Assembly (NCBI RefSeq): GCF_018224925.1
Contig: NZ_JAGTUF010000003.1
Coordinates: 1 to 64,000, forward strand
Direction: 5' to 3'
Length of the DNA stretch: 64,000 bases
DNA from: Magnetospirillum sulfuroxidans
GTDB taxonomy: Bacteria; Pseudomonadota; Alphaproteobacteria; Rhodospirillales; Magnetospirillaceae
The first letter of the stretch is position 1, and each line of letters opens with the position of its first letter. Made by a program: the position numbers and the translations under genes. This document shows, piece by piece, positions 1 to 9,600 of the stretch. Below the pieces are notes generated by a model, which worked only from the letters and a program-made list of their open reading frames with translations, was not told the DNA's origin and made no database searches.

Positions 1-1329
1 GTAACCCTCGTCGACGCCGCTGAACGCTTCGGACCGACGGGGAAAGGGGGCGCGAACACGCCTTTTTCCGCACCCTGTTAGATCGGCCCCTTGCATATAT
101 GCGCCGTGGAGCGAGGCCCCCTGCATCTGTGCTCCACTGAGATCGGCCCCCTGCATCTGTGCGTCATGGAGTTCGGCCCCTTGCAACTGTGCTCCACTGA
201 GATCGGCCTGCTCCATCTCTGCCTCTCCGAGATCGGCCCCCTGCATATGCGCACCGCTGAGCTGGCTCCCTTGCATCCGCGCGGTAAAGAGATTGCTCCC
301 GCGCATCTGCGCACCCGACAGCCGAGCATATTGCAAATTACTATTTTCCATATCGATGGCGAACAGTTCCGCTTCTGTCAGATCAATTCCCACGAAGTTG
401 CGGTCGGGGATCGATAGGCGCAGCATTTTGATCTGCGTCGTGTGTAGGGTGGTGTCGTCGGCGGACAGCGGCTTCAGCAGATCGGGTTTAGCATCAGTAT
501 TGATCAGCATGGCACCCCTTAGCGACAAGGTGCGTCGAGTCCAGGCGAAGCCTTGGATGTGACTGATATGGGCGTCGAATAGGTTTGTAATGTCCGATCC
601 CATCTCCGGCGGCACCGCCTGGGTCATGATGCCGACCACCGCCAGCAGGCCGGGTGCGCCCAGGGCGGTCAGGCGTTTCCAGTAATCGGGCCATAGGCTC
701 AGTTGGAACCACATCAGCAAGGCCATGTCGGCACCCAGGCAGGCCATGTGGATGATGGTGATGGCCCAGCTTTGATAGCGCACGAAGCCCACCTGCACCG
801 CCAACAACAGGAGCACCGGCAGCCCCACCACCGAAATCCAGCTTGCGACGGCTTGCAACAGGCGGCTGATACCACCCTGGCGGTCGGGTAGCAGCATCTG
901 AACGAAGGACAAGCCATGCACCTGCCGCTGCCATGCGTCGCGGCTTTGTTCAGTGTGCGGCCGTTCCTCTGTCAGCGCCAGGAAGGCGCGTAACCTTCGG
1001 GTCAGCAGGTGCAACTGCAAAAGCGCGTTCAGATGAAGGAAGACGAAAATGGGCGGGGCCAAGGCAAAAGCGGTGGACAAGCGGATTTCCACGCTTAGTG
1101 ATGGAAATACCTTCGCCGAGTCGCGGAAGATGGCCTCATCTGTGGCGGCGATCATGGTGGCGGCCATAGCAACGGCCACCGCTGCCATCGAGGCCAGCAG
1201 GGTGCGGACGGTCTTGGCCACGTCGTTGATGGCGCTGACCCGCTGGGCAAGATCAGGGGCGGACTCAGATAAGGCGGGGGACAAGATGCGACTTACCAGC
1301 CTGCTTCGCTTCGGCTCCCTCCTGCCCAT
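1..1329 (-). CDS. Pentapeptide-repeat membrane protein, C-terminus cut by window edge
   Basis: Reading the minus strand from ATG at 1329 gives 443 open codons running off the left edge. A GGGATGGGAG purine stretch precedes the start. Hydrophobic segments lie near residues 42-62, 86-108, 158-182, 189-211 and 222-240, so the N-terminal half is an integral membrane domain. From about residue 318 the protein becomes A-(D/E/S)-L-x-x pentapeptide repeats such as GAQLQGAELHDAQMQGADL, which fold as a right-handed quadrilateral beta-helix. Shorter open frames over this stretch on both strands are shadows of it. Function is unknown. The gene lies on the inferred island side of the tRNA fragment at 1583-1635, so horizontal origin is plausible. 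Confidence 0.8.
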   Translation of the reverse strand, partial: MGRREPKRSRLVSRILSPALSESAPDLAQRVSAINDVAKTVRTLLASMAAVAVAMAATMIAATDEAIFRDSAKVFPSLSVEIRLSTAFALAPPIFVFLHLNALLQLHLLTRRLRAFLALTEERPHTEQSRDAWQRQVHGLSFVQMLLPDRQGGISRLLQAVASWISVVGLPVLLLLAVQVGFVRYQSWAITIIHMACLGADMALLMWFQLSLWPDYWKRLTALGAPGLLAVVGIMTQAVPPEMGSDITNLFDAHISHIQGFAWTRRTLSLRGAMLINTDAKPDLLKPLSADDTTLHTTQIKMLRLSIPDRNFVGIDLTEAELFAIDMENSNLQYARLSGAQMRGSNLFTARMQGSQLSGAHMQGADLGEAEMEQADLSGAQLQGAELHDAQMQGADLSGAQMQGASLHGAYMQGADLTGCGKRRVRAPFPRRSEAFSGVDEGY

Positions 1330-1440
1330 TCGCTCCCATCCCCAGATTGCTTGCACGGCTTAAGTCTCGGCTTATGGTAGCGCATGGCGGGTGATGGATC
1401 AGCCGTAATAGTGATTCAGCCTCTGGCATTCCGTCTCACT

Positions 1441-1459
1441 AACTTACCTGACGTAAGTT
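1441..1459. repeat. Inverted repeat AACTTAC-n5-GTAAGTT
   Basis: A perfect 7-bp inverted repeat with a 5-base centre lies in the AT-richer gap between the pentapeptide gene and the tRNA fragment. It could be an operator or part of a recombination site. The rest of 1370-1582 holds no gene that I can see. Confidence 0.5.
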
Positions 1460-1498
1460 CGCCGCCCTCTGGGGCAGGAAATCGGCAGAGAACCTGTG

Positions 1499-1526
1499 AC
1501 TGTGCATGCACAGAAACATGCACAGT
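1499..1526. repeat. Inverted repeat ACTGTGCATG-n8-CATGCACAGT
   Basis: A perfect 10-bp inverted repeat with an 8-base centre lies 57 bases before the tRNA fragment. It has no T-run, so it is not an obvious terminator. Its place beside a probable att site makes a regulator or recombinase site plausible, but this is inference. Confidence 0.5.
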
Positions 1527-1582
1527 TCTGTCAATAAGCGTAAAATTCCAGCAAAAACAAGATTCTATATAGACGCAGTTTC

Positions 1583-1635
1583 CTTAAAATCGCCCGGCCT
1601 CGGCCTTGCGGGTTCAAGTCCCGCCGTCCCCACCA
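1583..1635 (+). pseudogene. 3' half of a tRNA-Leu(UAA) gene, probable attachment-site remnant
   Basis: The segment can be laid out as a tRNA 3' half: anticodon loop CTTAAAA (1583-1589, anticodon TAA), 3' anticodon-stem strand, a long class II variable arm around GGCC-TC-GGCC, T-stem GCGGG (1608-1612), T-loop TTCAAGT, T-stem CCCGC, acceptor strand CGTCCCC, discriminator A and encoded CCA (1633-1635). No matching GGGGACG acceptor 5' strand, D-arm or 5' anticodon stem (GGCGA) lies upstream, so it is not a complete gene. Fragments beginning at the anticodon loop are what integrases that recombine inside tRNA genes leave at the distal end of an island. Given the orientation, the element would lie to the left. 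Confidence 0.7.
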
Positions 1636-1835
1636 ATACACAGTCGGCCAAACTGCGTACGTTTTGCCCTCAAACACGGATCAACAACGCTCGCGCTGCC
1701 GTGCCGTGCTCGCACTCTGCTCGTCGCCGTATGTCCAGCCCCCAGGGGGGACTGGCAGGGCGAGCGCGCGGCGTCGTGCGGGTGCTGGCGTGAAGTCTTC
1801 CTGCCATAGGGCATCCTCCCTCTGACGGGGCAAGA

Positions 1836-1958
1836 ATGCACCATCGCACGCCGGGACCAAACAGCGAGCGTGGCGATGCCAAGGCCAGCCAAAAGCAGTT
1901 GCAGCAGGCCGCCTTGCGTAAGGTGGAATACGCTTTGGCCAAGAAGGCGGAAAAGTAA
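1836..1958 (+). CDS. Possible 40-residue basic peptide
   Basis: ATG at 1836, preceded by ACGGGGC, opens a 41-codon frame ending in TAA at 1956. The product is Gln-, Ala- and Lys-rich (QKQLQQAALRKVEYALAKK) and looks like one amphipathic helix. Third positions are mostly G or C, as in real genes here. There is no family match that I recognise and no operon partner. It may be the chance end of a decayed gene beside the island junction. The surrounding 1636-2027 has no other supportable gene. Confidence 0.3.
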   Translation: MHHRTPGPNSERGDAKASQKQLQQAALRKVEYALAKKAEK

Positions 1959-2027
1959 GTCTGGCCTATTCGGGCCGAGGAGGGCGGCGAGGACCGGGGG
2001 CCGGTGCCATCGCCGCCATTTTTTGCC

Positions 2028-2633
2028 TCAGCGCACCGAGATTTCGACCCGTCGGTTGCGGGATTCGGCGATTCCATCGGCGGTGGCCACCAATGGCTCG
2101 CGTTCACCACGGCCGGCGATGGCGATGACATCGGCCGCGACGCCCCGACGCACCAGGGCGTCGCGCATGCTTCCCGCCCGTTTCAATGCCAGATTGTCGT
2201 TGTCGAGCAGATTGCCGACGCGGTCGGTATGGCCGATCACCACCATGTCGGCGGCAGGGCGACGGGCGATTTCGGCGAAGACTTGCTCGAAGATCGGCTT
2301 CGATTCAGCGGTCAGCTCGTCGCTGCCTTCCTGGAAATAAAGCAGGAAGGATTTCGGCGGAATCGGCCGCGCCGCCAAGACCTGGCCAAACACCTTGTCG
2401 ACCTTGGCTTGATCCATGGCGACGGCTTCCGGCTTGCCGCCCGCATCCGCGTGCACGGCGGCATAGGGCTTATCGAGAACGGTGGCGCTACCGCCGACGG
2501 CGGGGGTAACCACAACCGCGCCGACATGACCGTTTTGTTCCGGCAGGACGACGACAACGTTGGGTTTCAGCGATTCGCAGGCCGTCAGGAAAACACCCAA
2601 GGCGAGGATGGGGATCAGTTTCAACGCTTTCAT
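2028..2633 (-). CDS. OmpA-family peptidoglycan-associated lipoprotein
   Basis: 201 residues with a lipoprotein signal (lipobox FLTAC, Cys19) and a C-terminal OmpA domain over about residues 90-200. The domain carries the peptidoglycan-binding pattern: LLYFQEGSDELT, VIGHTDRVG, the N..L...RA segment and an ESRNRRVEI end. It should be an outer-membrane lipoprotein gripping the cell wall. The middle segment (25-90) matches nothing I know. It lies 11 bases after the FecR-domain gene on the same strand and is probably co-transcribed with it. OmpA, FecR and CHASE2 proteins are often neighbours, which suggests a shared envelope-sensing role. Confidence 0.85.
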   Translation of the reverse strand: MKALKLIPILALGVFLTACESLKPNVVVVLPEQNGHVGAVVVTPAVGGSATVLDKPYAAVHADAGGKPEAVAMDQAKVDKVFGQVLAARPIPPKSFLLYFQEGSDELTAESKPIFEQVFAEIARRPAADMVVIGHTDRVGNLLDNDNLALKRAGSMRDALVRRGVAADVIAIAGRGEREPLVATADGIAESRNRRVEISVR

Positions 2634-2644
2634 GGTCGATTCCC

Positions 2645-3094
2645 TTATTGCGACTCTTCGGCGCGGACGACGAATTCGGTGCCACGCACGCCCAGCAAGG
2701 CGGCCTTGGTGCCGATGGTCATGGCCTCGGGAGTTTGCTGGACGATCTTGCCCGATTTGACGGCCAAGGTGCCCTTTAGCAGCCGCGAGGAAAACCGTCC
2801 CTCGTTGGTGGTGGAATCAAACTGAAAGCGGTCCAAGGCCAACACGCTGTCCGATCCCAGCGACATCATCGAATTGTCGGCGAAGGTGATGCCGACGGCG
2901 CTGTTGGCCTGAGTGACGATTGTGTCGTTCTGGGTTAGGTTGTCACCCGGCTGCAACGCTCGGCGCACACCGTCGCGTTCGGCGAAGACCGCCCCCGACG
3001 CGTTTTTGACCTTGCCGATGGACGCTTCCTGAGCGGCTGCCGGCATCCAGATGGCGGAAAGCAGCAATAATGCCAAGCCCCCGATACGGTTCAT
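2645..3094 (-). CDS. Exported FecR-domain protein
   Basis: 149 residues from ATG 3094, chosen because AGGGGGAG precedes it and a Sec signal peptide ending near PAAAQ follows at once; an in-frame ATG at 3124 would add ten residues before the signal. The mature protein is a FecR domain: GDNLTQNDTIVT, the SVGITFADNSMMSLG strand pair and the closing LLGVRGTEFVV. FecR domains of this stand-alone type are periplasmic beta-domains of uncertain ligand, not anti-sigma regulators. The gene is divergent from the CHASE2 kinase across a 177-base AT-rich gap that must hold both promoters. Confidence 0.8.
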   Translation of the reverse strand: MNRIGGLALLLLSAIWMPAAAQEASIGKVKNASGAVFAERDGVRRALQPGDNLTQNDTIVTQANSAVGITFADNSMMSLGSDSVLALDRFQFDSTTNEGRFSSRLLKGTLAVKSGKIVQQTPEAMTIGTKAALLGVRGTEFVVRAEESQ

Positions 3095-3271
3095 GGACTC
3101 CCCCTGTGTCAGATGGTCAAGCATTCATATACCGCACCGAATGGCAAGACAACGTAAAGAGTTAAAGTTCCGGTTAAAACAAGTAAGAAATGAAAGTTAT
3201 TGTCGGATTTTGTTGGTTTTATGATGGCAACCTACTGCTGTTTTCACTTAATATTTTAACGCTGAAGTCAT

Positions 3272-5440
3272 ATGCTGGTTGGTGAAGGCAATAACCCAAG
3301 GCAGGCTGTGGTGGAAAGAACGGGGCGGGTAGCGGCGGTGCTGTCGTTCGGACGGGGGCGTCCGCTCGGCTTGGCCGTGCTGACGATCTGTCTGGCGGCG
3401 CAAGTTCTGTCGGCATCACCGGTGGTCGCTGTCCGCAATGCCTTGTTCGATGGCTTGCAGGCGTTGTTTTTACCCAAGCATGGCAACTCGCGGGTCAGTG
3501 TTGTTGAAATAGACGAAAAGAGCTTGGAATCCTTGGGCCAATGGCCTTGGCCGCGATCCTTGACCGCACGGTTGGTCGCGGCGGTGCAGCAGGCCAAACC
3601 CGTGGGAATCGGCTTGGCGATGGTCATGCCGGAGCCAGATCGGTCGTCTCCCGACGTTTTGGCCCTCTCAAGCGACTTTCCGCCGGAAGTCCGATTGCAA
3701 TTATCGCTCTTGCCCGGTCACGACCGGCTGTTGGCCCAGGCGATCGCCGCCGGCCCGGCGCCGGTGACCTTGGGGGTTGCCGGCCTGGTGGGTGGCCTGT
3801 CGATGCAGGAAAACGGCCCCTTGCCCCCGGTACTGCTGCGCGGCGACGGCGACAGCGCCAGCGCTGCCATTCATTACGACGACACCTTGCGCAGTCGGCC
3901 GGAGCTAGAGCGGGCCGCCGCTGGTCTGGGACTGATCTCGGTCGAGCGGGATGCCGATGGCGTGGTCCGCCGTCTGCCCTTGCTGGCATGGGCCAATGGT
4001 CACCCTTTCCCGGCGCTGGCGGTGGAGATGCTGCGCTTGGCTGTCAATGCCCCGGCGCTTGAGGCCAATGTCGGATCGGCGGGAGGGATCGACGGCATTG
4101 TCATCGGTGGTCGCCGGCCGCCGGTCTTGGCTGACGGCACGTCTTGGCTGCACTTCGATCCTTATCGTTCCCGCTCTTCGATGTCGGCGGTGGACGTTCT
4201 GGACGGCAAGGTTAATCCTTCGTTGTTGCATGACCATCTGGTGTTGATCGGGGTCACCGGCCTGGGTTTGGTCAACGAGGCGGTGGTCGCCGTTGGCGAC
4301 TCGGTTCCGGCCGTGCATGTCCATGCTCAATTGCTGCAATCCTTGTTGGACGACACCTTGCTGTCTCGCCCGTCCTGGATGGTGATGGTGGAAGCCGCTG
4401 TCTTGCTGGTCTTGGGACTGGGGATCATCGTCTTGTCGCCGCGTGTTTCGGGCCGTGGCTTTTGGGTGTTGGGCGGTTTGTGGCTGCTGCCGCTGCCTTA
4501 TGCGGCAATCTTGTTCCAGCGTTATGGGGTTTTGTTCGACGGTGCCGTGCCACTGATCGGCGCCGGCTTGGTTTTCATGGCCATGATCGTGGTGATGTCG
4601 GCCGAAGACCGGCGTCAACGCCATATCTTGCACCAGTCGCTCGAAGAGCACCGCTTGCGTATGGCCCATTTGGGCGGTGAACTGGCGTCGGAACGCCGGG
4701 CCGCCGAGGATCGTTTGCAGTTCATCGACATGATCAGCCATGAATATCGCACACCGCTTGCCGTCTTGCGCACCGGTCTCGACGTGCTGGAACTGCGTCT
4801 TCAGGAAACGCCGCAAACCAAGGCGTTGTCGCGGATGCGCCGCGCGGTCATCCGGCTTAGCGAGATCGTCGATGTCGGTTTGGCCCGTGCTCGGCTCGAC
4901 GCCACGCAAATTCCAGTCGAGCGCAAGGAAATCGACCTGGGCCAATGTTTGGACGAGGCGGTTGTTTCGGTGCGTGCCGCCCATGTCGGGCGTTCGGTGG
5001 TGGTCGATGGCCCCAAACCGGCGCCGATGGTTCTGGCCGATCCGCCCATGCTGAAGACGGCATTGCTGAACCTGATCGACAACGCCTTGAAATATTCCGA
5101 CCACGATGTCTTCGTCAGCATTCGCTTGGCCGAAGGCGAGGAACCGCCGACTACCTGCCGCTTGGTTGTCGCCGATGAAGGCATCGGCATGAGCGCGACC
5201 GAAATGACCAAGGTCTTCGATAAATTCTATCGGACGCCGACGGCCTTGACCAAACCGGGGACTGGCATGGGGCTGGGGATCACCCGTCGGATCATCGAAT
5301 TGCATGACGGCTCCATCGATTTGCGCAGCCGTCCGGGCGAAGGGACGACGGTTACAGTCACCTTGCCGCTCGGTCTTTCGCGCCAAGATTGTTCGCATGA
5401 ATTGACCAAAGGGAATGGGCAGGGGCATATAGTTGCATAA
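3272..5440 (+). CDS. CHASE2-domain sensor histidine kinase
   Basis: 722 residues. A transmembrane helix near 32-50 leads into a periplasmic CHASE2 domain (about 60-350). Three further helices (about 367-450) and a short coiled linker precede the kinase core: H-box ISHEYRTPL with phospho-accepting His490, N-box LLNLIDNALKYS, G1 VADEGIGMS, F-box KFYRT and G2 GTGMGLGI. All catalytic motifs are intact. The start is uncertain because no strong ribosome site precedes ATG 3272; GTG 3311 is an alternative. The response regulator follows 94 bases later and is the obvious partner. CHASE2 ligands are unknown in general. Confidence 0.9.
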   Translation: MLVGEGNNPRQAVVERTGRVAAVLSFGRGRPLGLAVLTICLAAQVLSASPVVAVRNALFDGLQALFLPKHGNSRVSVVEIDEKSLESLGQWPWPRSLTARLVAAVQQAKPVGIGLAMVMPEPDRSSPDVLALSSDFPPEVRLQLSLLPGHDRLLAQAIAAGPAPVTLGVAGLVGGLSMQENGPLPPVLLRGDGDSASAAIHYDDTLRSRPELERAAAGLGLISVERDADGVVRRLPLLAWANGHPFPALAVEMLRLAVNAPALEANVGSAGGIDGIVIGGRRPPVLADGTSWLHFDPYRSRSSMSAVDVLDGKVNPSLLHDHLVLIGVTGLGLVNEAVVAVGDSVPAVHVHAQLLQSLLDDTLLSRPSWMVMVEAAVLLVLGLGIIVLSPRVSGRGFWVLGGLWLLPLPYAAILFQRYGVLFDGAVPLIGAGLVFMAMIVVMSAEDRRQRHILHQSLEEHRLRMAHLGGELASERRAAEDRLQFIDMISHEYRTPLAVLRTGLDVLELRLQETPQTKALSRMRRAVIRLSEIVDVGLARARLDATQIPVERKEIDLGQCLDEAVVSVRAAHVGRSVVVDGPKPAPMVLADPPMLKTALLNLIDNALKYSDHDVFVSIRLAEGEEPPTTCRLVVADEGIGMSATEMTKVFDKFYRTPTALTKPGTGMGLGITRRIIELHDGSIDLRSRPGEGTTVTVTLPLGLSRQDCSHELTKGNGQGHIVA

Positions 5441-5534
5441 GGGACGGGAGCTAACCTAACCACCGTGGAGACTGGCGGGGGGTGTCGGCTGTCGGGATGG
5501 CGTGGGGGCCATAGTGGAATTCTCGGGGAATTCG

Positions 5535-6257
5535 ATGACACGGATTATTATTGCCGAAGACGAGGTCGATCTACTCGAACTCTTGCAGGAATGTCTGAAT
5601 TTATTGGGGTTCGAGACTGTCGGTGTCGGATCGGCGTTGGCCTTGTTCCGTGAACTGGCGACATCATCCTTCGATGTCGCCATCATCGACGTCGGATTGC
5701 CCGATCAAAGCGGCTATGACATCGTCGAGGTCCTGAGCAAACGCCCCGACATGGGGGTGATCATGCTGACCGCTCGGGGAGGGACCGAAGACCGCATCCG
5801 CGGTTTCGCCAGCGGCGCCGATCTTTACTTCGTCAAGCCGGTGGATTGTCGGGAATTGGGGGCGGCGATCCACAGCTTGGTGCGCCGTTTGGACGGCAAC
5901 GAGCCCACGGCGGAAGCTGCGCCACCACCACCGGCCAAGGTTGCTCCCGCCGCCTGGACCTTTGATCGGACTCGCTGGATCTTGCGGACTCACGATGCGA
6001 TCGACATCGATTTGACCTCGGCCGAAGTCATGTTGTTGGAAAAGCTATTGCGCCAGCCGGGAGAAACCGCCAGCCGGCAAGAATTGTTGCGGGCTCTCGG
6101 CTACGAGGAGGATGAAGCCGGAAACCGCAATCTGGAAGCCATCGTCCGACGCTTGCGCCGTAAGGTCGAAACCGTGTCGGGCGGCAAGGCGCCGATCCAG
6201 ACCGTGCATAGCCGCGGTTATCTGTTCTCGGCCGCGATCTCGGTGATCTCGGTCTGA
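5535..6257 (+). CDS. OmpR-family response regulator
   Basis: 240 residues from ATG 5535, chosen over the in-frame start at 5502 because GGGGA lies just upstream and the receiver domain begins at once (MTRIIIAEDE). The receiver has the acidic pair at the N-terminus, phospho-acceptor Asp52 (VAIIDVGLPD), the Thr of MLTARG and the Lys of FVKPVD. An Ala/Pro linker (about 128-142) joins a winged-helix DNA-binding domain with the typical RRLRRKVE recognition helix and the HSRGYLF wing. It is the probable target of the CHASE2 kinase. It is the last gene before the terminator and AT-rich region preceding the giant surface-protein gene, so it is a candidate regulator of that locus. Confidence 0.9.
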   Translation: MTRIIIAEDEVDLLELLQECLNLLGFETVGVGSALALFRELATSSFDVAIIDVGLPDQSGYDIVEVLSKRPDMGVIMLTARGGTEDRIRGFASGADLYFVKPVDCRELGAAIHSLVRRLDGNEPTAEAAPPPPAKVAPAAWTFDRTRWILRTHDAIDIDLTSAEVMLLEKLLRQPGETASRQELLRALGYEEDEAGNRNLEAIVRRLRRKVETVSGGKAPIQTVHSRGYLFSAAISVISV

Positions 6258-6311
6258 CCGAGCCCGGCGGCAACCGCCGCCGAAGCGATAAACAAGAACC
6301 GTCATAAACCT

Positions 6312-6347
6312 AACCCGGCGCGCGTCCTTGGACCCGCGCCGGGTTTT
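6312..6347 (+). terminator. Rho-independent terminator after the two-component genes
   Basis: AACCCGGCGCG and CGCGCCGGGTT form an 11-bp stem with a 12-base loop followed by TTTTGT, 55 bases past the response-regulator stop. This separates the two-component genes from the downstream locus. Confidence 0.85.
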
Positions 6348-6673
6348 GTCGTTTAGCCCAGGTTATGTCCCAAGGGTATGGCCTGACTGGAAGTATGGTC
6401 ATATGCCAAAAAATATACATCAATAGATGAAAGTATACTCCGTGCGTTTATCCATCATTTTTGTATGCGTTAGAACGCCATTTTAAACCGTGATGACAAA
6501 ATTATTTTCAATGGAAATGTATAGTTCAATTCGTTAGTAGACATTAAACAACAAAATCCTACTAATTCAAACATTTTAGAGAATCATTCAATTTTATCTC
6601 TTTGTGATTATTGTTGTTGGTAAGTCTCTGGTGATATTAAAAGTACAAATATATTGTTTCTTTAGGGGGTAGC
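6348..6673. other. AT-rich intergenic region upstream of the giant surface-protein gene
   Basis: From about 6400 to 6665 the sequence is strikingly AT-rich against the GC-rich genes on both sides, with many A/T runs and no open frame that looks coding. It must contain the promoter of the 6674 gene. It ends in AGGGGG, a strong ribosome site six bases before the ATG. Such AT-rich blocks are typical targets of nucleoid-associated silencers or multi-input regulation. I could not choose one promoter with confidence. Confidence 0.6.
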
Positions 6674-9600
6674 ATGAAACTGTTCCTCGAGCCGCGCTGT
6701 CTCTTCGACGCTTCCGTCGCCGCGACCGCAGATCATGCTACCGACACCGCATCGATTCATGGCGCCAGTACGGCCGCCGATAGCGATTCCTCGGGCCATG
6801 ATGCTTCCACCGAACCGGCGGCCCCGGCGGCCGTGGCCGATGCCTCGGCGGGAGCCGCCGCCACCGATGTTCATGAAATCTTGTTCGTCGATACCCGGGT
6901 GTCGGGGTGGGAACAATTGGTGGCCGGCGCCCGCGCCGATGTGCAAGTGGTGGTGCTGGACCTGCATCGCGACGCCATCACCCAAATCTCCGAAGCGCTG
7001 GCCGACCGTCAGGGAATCGAAACCATCCACATCCTGTCCCATGGTGTCGCCGGCGAGATCGATGCCGGTAGTGGCGTCATCACCTCGGCGACCTTGGCCG
7101 CCAATGCCAATGAGGTTGCCGCCTGGGCCGATCACCTCGCCGCTGGCGCCGACATTCTGATCTGGGGCTGCGATGTTGGCGCCGGCGAGGCCGGTCAAGC
7201 CCTGCTGGCCGATCTGCACAACCTGACCGGCGCCGACGTCGCCGCATCCACCGACGCCACCGGGGCTGCGGCCCAAGGCGGCGACTGGGTGCTGGAAAAC
7301 CATACCGGCAGCATCGAGAGCACGCAGCCCATCGCCTCCGCCGTCACCGACAGCTACGATCATCTGCTGGCGGCGCCGTCGGTGACCGACAGCTATACCG
7401 CCAATCAGGTGCGCGAGGTGACCGAGGACGGCACCTTCACCATGGGGCAATTGTCGGTGTCCGGCGACGGTGAGATCACCGTGGTGCTGACCGTGAAAGA
7501 AAACGGCTTGGCCCCGGTCGCCGGCACTTTCTCGCTGGCCGGCACCACCGGCCTGACCTTCACCAATGGCGATGGTGTCAACGACGCCACCATGACCTTC
7601 AAGGGGTCGGCCAGCGACATCAACGCCGCCTTGGCCGGGCTGAGCTACAAGCCGACGGCCAATTACAACGGCAACGCCGTGTTCGACCTGTCGCTGACCA
7701 ACGCCGATGGCAGCGCCAGCAAGGCTGTCACCGTGCAGGTGGTCCAGGTCAACGATGCCCCGGTGCTGACGCCGCCGGCTTCGCTTGCCGACGCCAACGT
7801 GGCGACGGTCAACGAAGACGGCACGATTACCCTGACGCCGGCCAATTTCGGCATCGACGCCAGCAATCTCAAGGCCTTCGATCCCGACCTTGACGCCACC
7901 TTGTCCACCGTCAAGGCCCAGACCACCGACCAATTGACCTTCGAGGTCACCGCCATTCCCGCCGATGGCCGGCTGATGAAGGACGGGGCGCCGCTGTTGG
8001 AAGGCTCGTTGTTCACCTTGAAGGATCTGATCGACGGCAAGATCACCTACAAGCATCTCGGCGGTGAAGCCAACGACGTGTTGGCCGCCGGCAGCCAAAG
8101 CGACAGCTTCAACGTCACCATCCGTGACGGCGCCTCGGGCGTCGATACCGGCACCATCCTGATCAAGATCAATCCGGTCAACGATGTGCCCACCGTCAGC
8201 GCCAGCGCCACGGTTACCGCCTATGAGGGCCGCAATGCCGTGCCGATCACGGTCAGCGTCACCGATCCCGACCAAACCAGCACCACCTGGAAGGTCGCCT
8301 TCGGCGCCCTTGATCTGCAAGGCTGTACCTTGTACCTGGAAAACGGTTCCGATGGTCACTACACCGCGGGTGTCGATACCCTGATCGACGCCAGCACCAT
8401 GTTCAGCGGCACCTTGGCCCAATTGAACGCCAAGTTGCGCCTGGATGTCAGCGGTGCCGAACCCAGTGCGCCGGTGACCTTCACCATCACCGTCACCGAT
8501 GACGATGGCGGCACCATCAATGCCAATGTCACCGCTGGCGACGGCGCATCGTCGGCGGCGACCACCATCACCATCAATCTGGTGGAAAACAACGATCATC
8601 CGGTGTTGACCAATACCGGGGCGGATAGCGCCAACCCGATCTATGCCGGTGACGACAACACCAGCATCACCGTGACCACGGCGATGTTGGGTATCGTCGA
8701 TATCGACAGCCCATCGACGACGCAGGCCTTCACCCTGACCTCGGGGATCGTGCGCGACAGCGGCAACGGCACCGCCTATCTGCTGCTCAACGGCCAAGCG
8801 CTTTCCAGTGGCGGCTCTTTCAGCTACCAGGACATTATCGATGGCCATGTCCAAATCATTCTAACGGGTGGCAGCAGCATCAATGACTTCCACTTCGACT
8901 TTAAAGTTCGAGATGGGGAAATCACCGCTTTTTCCACCGTCCGTCAGGTCGAGGATCCCATTGACGGCGGCACCCGCAATGCCGCCGACACCGCCTATCT
9001 GAGCCACACCTTCTATTTCCGCTTCGACACCCCGGCGGGCACTGGCGGCAGCTATACCCCGGACCCGGCCAACCAGGCCCCGGTGATCGATCAGATCATC
9101 GGTATCCGCGCTTCCGACCTGAGCGAAGGTGGTTCGGTGGTCCTGAAGGGTGACGGCAGCGGCCCCGGCATCGTCATCACCGACATCGACAACACCGACG
9201 GCGAAATCACCATCCGCCTGGAAAGCCTGCCCAGCGGCGCCACCATCTTGCTGAACGGCGTGGCGGTTCCGCTTTACGGCAGCTTCACCTATGCCGATCT
9301 CAAGGCGGGCAACGTGACCTATCGCCACGATGGTGGTGAATCTTTCCTGTCCAGCAATCTGGGCTTCACCTTCTCGGTGTCGGATGGCTCGGCCTTGCCG
9401 GTGACTCCGTCGGTCAATTCCCAGGCCTATGACGCCAACGACTTCGATCCGATGCACAATTTCTCGGTCGAGGCCACCCCGGTGAACGACACGCCGACGG
9501 TTTCCGTCGATATCACCGCCGTGGTCAAGGAAGGCGGCTCGGTCACCTTCAACACCAGCGGCCAGACCGCCATCAGCCTGTCCGACGTCGATGGCAGCGG

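Noticed and set aside
91-417. Plus-strand frame of HLCSTEIGPL-type repeats
   Set aside because: The repeats come from the pentapeptide gene on the other strand, where the same bases read as GA(D/E)L units.
1583-1635. Complete tRNA or tmRNA gene
   Set aside because: No complementary acceptor 5' strand or D-arm upstream, and no tag-peptide or tmRNA core.
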